Positions 60,577 through 64,000 of a stretch of DNA of 64,000 bases are shown piece by piece. The translations under genes and the position numbers were made by a program. The DNA is taken from positions 124,001 through 188,000 of the forward strand of contig NZ_CABVMM010000006.1 of the NCBI RefSeq assembly GCF_902499555.1, written 5' to 3'. This stretch comes from Mesonia oceanica. Its GTDB lineage: Bacteria; Bacteroidota; Bacteroidia; Flavobacteriales; Flavobacteriaceae. Positions within the stretch are counted from its first letter, which is position 1, and every line of letters starts with the position of its first letter. The notes under the pieces are model-generated. The model was not told the DNA's origin, searched no databases, and was given only the letters and a program-made list of their open reading frames with translations.

Positions 60577-62040
60577 TTACTTTTCTAATTGAATTAAAAA
60601 TTCTTTGACGATTTTCATGTCATCAAAATCTGATCTTACTCCATTGATTTCCTGATAAGTTTCATGTCCTTTTCCGGCAATCAAAACAATATCACTAGCT
60701 TTCGCCATTACACAAGCAGTTTTAATAGCTTGCTTACGATTGGTTACGGCAATTACCTTTTTTACATTTTGTGGTTCTACCCCAGCCTCAACATCCTCTA
60801 TAATTTTATCGGGATCTTCAGTTCTTGGGTTATCACTGGTAAACACCACTTTGGTACTTAACTCTGAAGCGATTTTTCCCATTTTAGGACGCTTGGTAGT
60901 ATCACGATCTCCGCCACACCCAACAACGGTAATCAAATCTTCGTTTTTAGTTCTAATGGAATTGATGGTTTCCAGAACATTTTTTAAAGCATCTGGTGTA
61001 TGCGCATAATCAACAATAGCCGTTATTTTGCCATCAGAAATATAGTATTGAAACCTTCCGCTTACAGCAGTTAGGCTACTAATCAACTGCAGGTTTTCCA
61101 ATTCATTAAGTCCCAATAAATCTGCAGTTCCATAGATGGCCGCCAAATTATAGGCATTAAAGTTCCCTACGAGTTTGCTCCAAATTTCATTTCCATTTAA
61201 TTTCAGCAATAAACCGCCAAAACTATTCTCAAGAATCTGGGCTTTATAATCGGCCATGGTTTTTAAACCATAAGTATATTTTTTCGCTTTGGTATTTTGA
61301 AGCATGATCGCTCCGTTTTTATCATCGGCATTGGTCAAAGCGAATGCACTTTTCGGCAGTTCATCAAAAAAGCGTTTTTTCACATCTCTGTATTCGGCAA
61401 AGGTCTTGTGGTAATCTAAATGATCGTGTGAGAGATTGGTGAATATTCCTCCGGTGAACGTTAATCCGCTAGTGCGATGCTGATCGATTCCGTGAGAACT
61501 TACTTCCATAAAACAAAATTCCACTCCGGCCTCACTCATTTCAGCCAAATATTTATTGATGGTAATCGAATCGGGTGTGGTAAGTTTTGTTTCGTAATCT
61601 TTTTCGCCAACTTTAATAACCACGGTTGAAATTAACCCAACTTGGTAACCGGCTTTACTAAATAATTGATGCAATAAAGTGCTAACGGTGGTCTTTCCGT
61701 TGGTTCCGGTGACACCGACCAATTTTAAGTTTCCTGAAGGATTCCCGTAGTAATTACTAGCCATTAAAGCCAGCGCCATTTTGGTATCTTTTACTTTTAC
61801 GTAAGTGATGCCGCCTATTTTATTTTCTGGCAATTCTTCACAAACAATTACCAAAGCTCCTTGCTTTTCAGCTTGCTGAATATATTCATGACCATCTGAA
61901 ACTGCTCCGCGAATAGCAATAAAAACATCATTCAAAGTTACCTTTCGGGAATCGAAATGAAGTTCTCCTACAGCTACGGAAGTCCCTCCTATCACTGTTT
62001 CAATAGCCACTTTGTAGAGTATGTCTTTTAACTGTATCAA
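60577..62040 (-). CDS. murE: UDP-MurNAc-tripeptide synthetase (meso-DAP adding)
   Basis: A 487-aa Mur ligase. ATP loop GVTGTNGKTTVSTLLHQL, central SHDHLDYHKTFAEY and the DNPR motif (SDNPRTEDP) that selects meso-diaminopimelate rather than lysine. Cytoplasmic. Its ATG overlaps the ftsI stop by 4 bp. Confidence 0.95.
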   Translation of the reverse strand: MIQLKDILYKVAIETVIGGTSVAVGELHFDSRKVTLNDVFIAIRGAVSDGHEYIQQAEKQGALVIVCEELPENKIGGITYVKVKDTKMALALMASNYYGNPSGNLKLVGVTGTNGKTTVSTLLHQLFSKAGYQVGLISTVVIKVGEKDYETKLTTPDSITINKYLAEMSEAGVEFCFMEVSSHGIDQHRTSGLTFTGGIFTNLSHDHLDYHKTFAEYRDVKKRFFDELPKSAFALTNADDKNGAIMLQNTKAKKYTYGLKTMADYKAQILENSFGGLLLKLNGNEIWSKLVGNFNAYNLAAIYGTADLLGLNELENLQLISSLTAVSGRFQYYISDGKITAIVDYAHTPDALKNVLETINSIRTKNEDLITVVGCGGDRDTTKRPKMGKIASELSTKVVFTSDNPRTEDPDKIIEDVEAGVEPQNVKKVIAVTNRKQAIKTACVMAKASDIVLIAGKGHETYQEINGVRSDFDDMKIVKEFLIQLEK

Positions 62041-64000
62041 ATGGAAGAAATTAAGATGGTTTGATTTTGTTTAATTTTTTGTCCTTTCTGAATGCTTTGT
62101 TTTTTTATTTTCCCAGCGCCGTTTAATTCTACGTGCAGGCCTAAGTTTTCCAATAAAGCCACAGCATCCATTGCCGGTAATCCTTTTACATCAGGCATTA
62201 TGGTTTTATACTTTTGAGCGACGGCAAAATATTTTTCAAAATCCTGATCAACTTCAGGGTTGGTGTTTTCCAAATCTTTTACTTCATCTACTTTTGGAGT
62301 ATCGGTATAAATTTTTCTGGCAATGGTTTTAAAAACCGGAGCGGCTACAATATTCCCGTAGTAACCGATGCTTCGATCAGGCCGGCTAATCACTACTATA
62401 CACGAATATTTAGGATTATCTGCCGGAAAATATCCTGCAAAAGAAGCGATGTATTCTGAACCGCTTTTCCCACTACCATAACCGGTTAAACATGTTCCTG
62501 TTTTACCCGCCATAGAAAAATTTTCTGTATAAATATTAGTAGCTGTTCCACGCTTTACCGTGTTTTTCATCATTTCCCTTACTTTGGCCGCTGTTTCTTT
62601 GGAACAAACTGAATTTTGCACCACAGGCTCGTTATAGTCATGAATAATCCGATCTCGGTTTCGTACTTCTTTAATTAAACGTGGTTTAATCATCAACCCG
62701 TCATTAGCAATGGCATTGTAAAATGCCAAGGTTTGTAAAGGCGTGATGGCTACTCCATAGCCAAATGACATCCATGGCAACGTGGTTCCGTACCAATTGC
62801 TATCATCGGGATGTGGAATTTTAGGTGTTCCTTCTCCTTTTATGGCTAAGCCTATTTTTTTATTCAATCCCATATAATCCAAGCGATCTACAAAAGCTTC
62901 CGGATTGTCTTTATAGCCTTGATAAATAAATTTTGAAAAGGCTGTGTTTGAAGAAACTTCAAAAGCGCGAGCGACAGAAATTTCACCAAATCCACCTCTA
63001 TGAGAATCACGAACAATACGGTCGTAATATTTCACTGTTCCGTCTTCCGTATCGACCAAGTCGGTCGTATCAACCACTTTATCTTCTAAAGCGGCGACCA
63101 TCGCCATTAGCTTGAAAGTACTTCCAGGCTCATGGGATTCCCAAACGGCATAATTTCTTTTTTCGTAATATTTCCCTTCGTCGGTGCGGCCTAAATTAGC
63201 CATGGCTTTAATCTCCCCGGTTTTGGTTTCCATTACCACTACAGTTCCGTGATCGGCTTGAAAACGTTCTAATTGAGAAAGCAAGGCATGATGAGCGATA
63301 TCTTGAATATTAATATCAATGGTAGAAACGACATCTAAACCATCTTGAGGTTCTTTTTCATTGGCGTCATTGATGGGTTTCCATTGCCCTTGTGCAATTT
63401 TTTGCTTTAATCGATGTCCGTCTTTCCCTTGAAGGTATTCATTATAAGCTCCTTCCAATCCGGCTTGACCATGACCTACCGTACGTTCACCTATTTTACC
63501 AAGTGGTCTTTCGCGAACGGTCCGCTGTTCTGCAATAAACCCACCTTTGTAAGCTCCTAAACGGAACATAGGGAAGTTTTTAATTTTTACATATTGCGTA
63601 TAGCTAACTCCACGCGCAATTAAAAAATATCGGTTTTTATTAGCCCGTGCTCTTCTGATGGTATTGATGTAATACGATTCCGGCTTCCCAAACATTTTAG
63701 AAAGTTCAGTTGCCAAAGGCTTTAAGTTTTTGTCGAAATTTTCTTGAGAAACGGTTAAAGCATCCAAACGGATATCGTATTCAGGAACTGAAGTTGCCAA
63801 CAGACTTCCATTGGTATCGTATAAATTTCCGCGATTAGCTGGAATGGTGAAATTTTTAAAAACTCTTTTCTCTGAAAGCTCTTTGTATTTTTCTCCTTCG
63901 GCAACCTGAATATTCACCAACTTAAACGCAATAACGAAAGCAAACAAAAAGGTTGCTCCGGCAATCGCATAAAGTCTGTATAATATGTTCTTCTCGGTTG
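62037..64000 (-). CDS. ftsI: division transpeptidase FtsI/PBP3 with PASTA domain (5' end outside the window)
   Basis: A class B penicillin-binding protein of more than 650 aa. The open frame continues to the right window edge with codons for an N-terminal membrane helix (YRLYAIAGATFLFAFVIAFK), so the start lies outside. Dimerisation/pedestal domain first, then the transpeptidase with SxxK in EPGSTFKL, SxN in SSNTAF and KTG in AGKTGTC. A C-terminal PASTA domain (MPDVKGLPAMDAVALLENLG) ends the protein. It cross-links septal peptidoglycan with FtsW. Confidence 0.95.
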   Translation of the reverse strand, partial: TEKNILYRLYAIAGATFLFAFVIAFKLVNIQVAEGEKYKELSEKRVFKNFTIPANRGNLYDTNGSLLATSVPEYDIRLDALTVSQENFDKNLKPLATELSKMFGKPESYYINTIRRARANKNRYFLIARGVSYTQYVKIKNFPMFRLGAYKGGFIAEQRTVRERPLGKIGERTVGHGQAGLEGAYNEYLQGKDGHRLKQKIAQGQWKPINDANEKEPQDGLDVVSTIDINIQDIAHHALLSQLERFQADHGTVVVMETKTGEIKAMANLGRTDEGKYYEKRNYAVWESHEPGSTFKLMAMVAALEDKVVDTTDLVDTEDGTVKYYDRIVRDSHRGGFGEISVARAFEVSSNTAFSKFIYQGYKDNPEAFVDRLDYMGLNKKIGLAIKGEGTPKIPHPDDSNWYGTTLPWMSFGYGVAITPLQTLAFYNAIANDGLMIKPRLIKEVRNRDRIIHDYNEPVVQNSVCSKETAAKVREMMKNTVKRGTATNIYTENFSMAGKTGTCLTGYGSGKSGSEYIASFAGYFPADNPKYSCIVVISRPDRSIGYYGNIVAAPVFKTIARKIYTDTPKVDEVKDLENTNPEVDQDFEKYFAVAQKYKTIMPDVKGLPAMDAVALLENLGLHVELNGAGKIKKQSIQKGQKIKQNQTILISSI

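Overview
The window comes from a member of the Bacteroidota, most likely a marine flavobacterium. The evidence is the protein sequences, AT-rich spacers, promoter-like TAnnTTTG boxes, a mur/fts division cluster of flavobacterial type with a very long acidic FtsZ tail, and a MraY with an inserted segment. The genus cannot be fixed from the sequence alone.

Three blocks are visible. (1) 1-11,997 is ordinary chromosome, all on the minus strand: pyruvate oxidase (poxB), an MtfA-like peptidase, a short-chain dehydrogenase, an AraC-type regulator, a complete tripartite RND multidrug efflux operon, and an unknown secreted protein that shares a promoter architecture with that operon. (2) 11,998-48,784 is a genomic island of about 36.8 kb inserted in the 3' end of a tRNA-Arg gene. 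A 25-bp exact direct repeat marks both ends, and a tyrosine integrase lies beside the intact tRNA. (3) 48,785-64,000 is chromosome again: two tandem GIY-YIG nuclease genes wedged between copies of the tRNA 5' half, then yqeY and the division/cell-wall cluster ftsZ-ftsA-ftsQ-murC-murG-ftsW-murD-mraY-murE-ftsI on the minus strand. ftsI runs off the right edge.

The island holds two systems of special interest. At its left end a sigma-factor gene overlaps a gene for a TnpB/Cas12f-like protein that has lost its RuvC catalytic residues and its C-terminal zinc ribbon. Just downstream is a short structured RNA with a candidate guide. This looks like the dCas12f-sigma type of RNA-guided transcription activator.

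Next comes an integron-like cassette array (about 15.6-43.7 kb). A XerC/D-like integrase is followed 34 bp later by an attI-like site, then about 16 gene cassettes, each ending in a 135-200 bp imperfect palindrome that behaves like an attC site. The diagnostic check holds in all 12 cassettes where it can be made: the bases opening each cassette (GTT plus 6-7 nt) are the exact reverse complement of the bases opening its own terminal palindrome. Cargo includes a CPBP protease, an exported superoxide dismutase, a whole mercury-resistance operon, a reverse-oriented ArsR/permease metal module, a HEPN protein, a PD-(D/E)xK nuclease-like protein, a CusA/CzcA metal-efflux operon and several unknowns. 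An IS1182-type and two identical IS3-type elements have damaged the array.

The right end of the island carries the RadC/SSB/primase/integrase module common in Bacteroidota integrative elements, with two strongly palindromic noncoding regions. No conjugation or relaxase gene is visible, so the island is probably non-autonomous or decayed.
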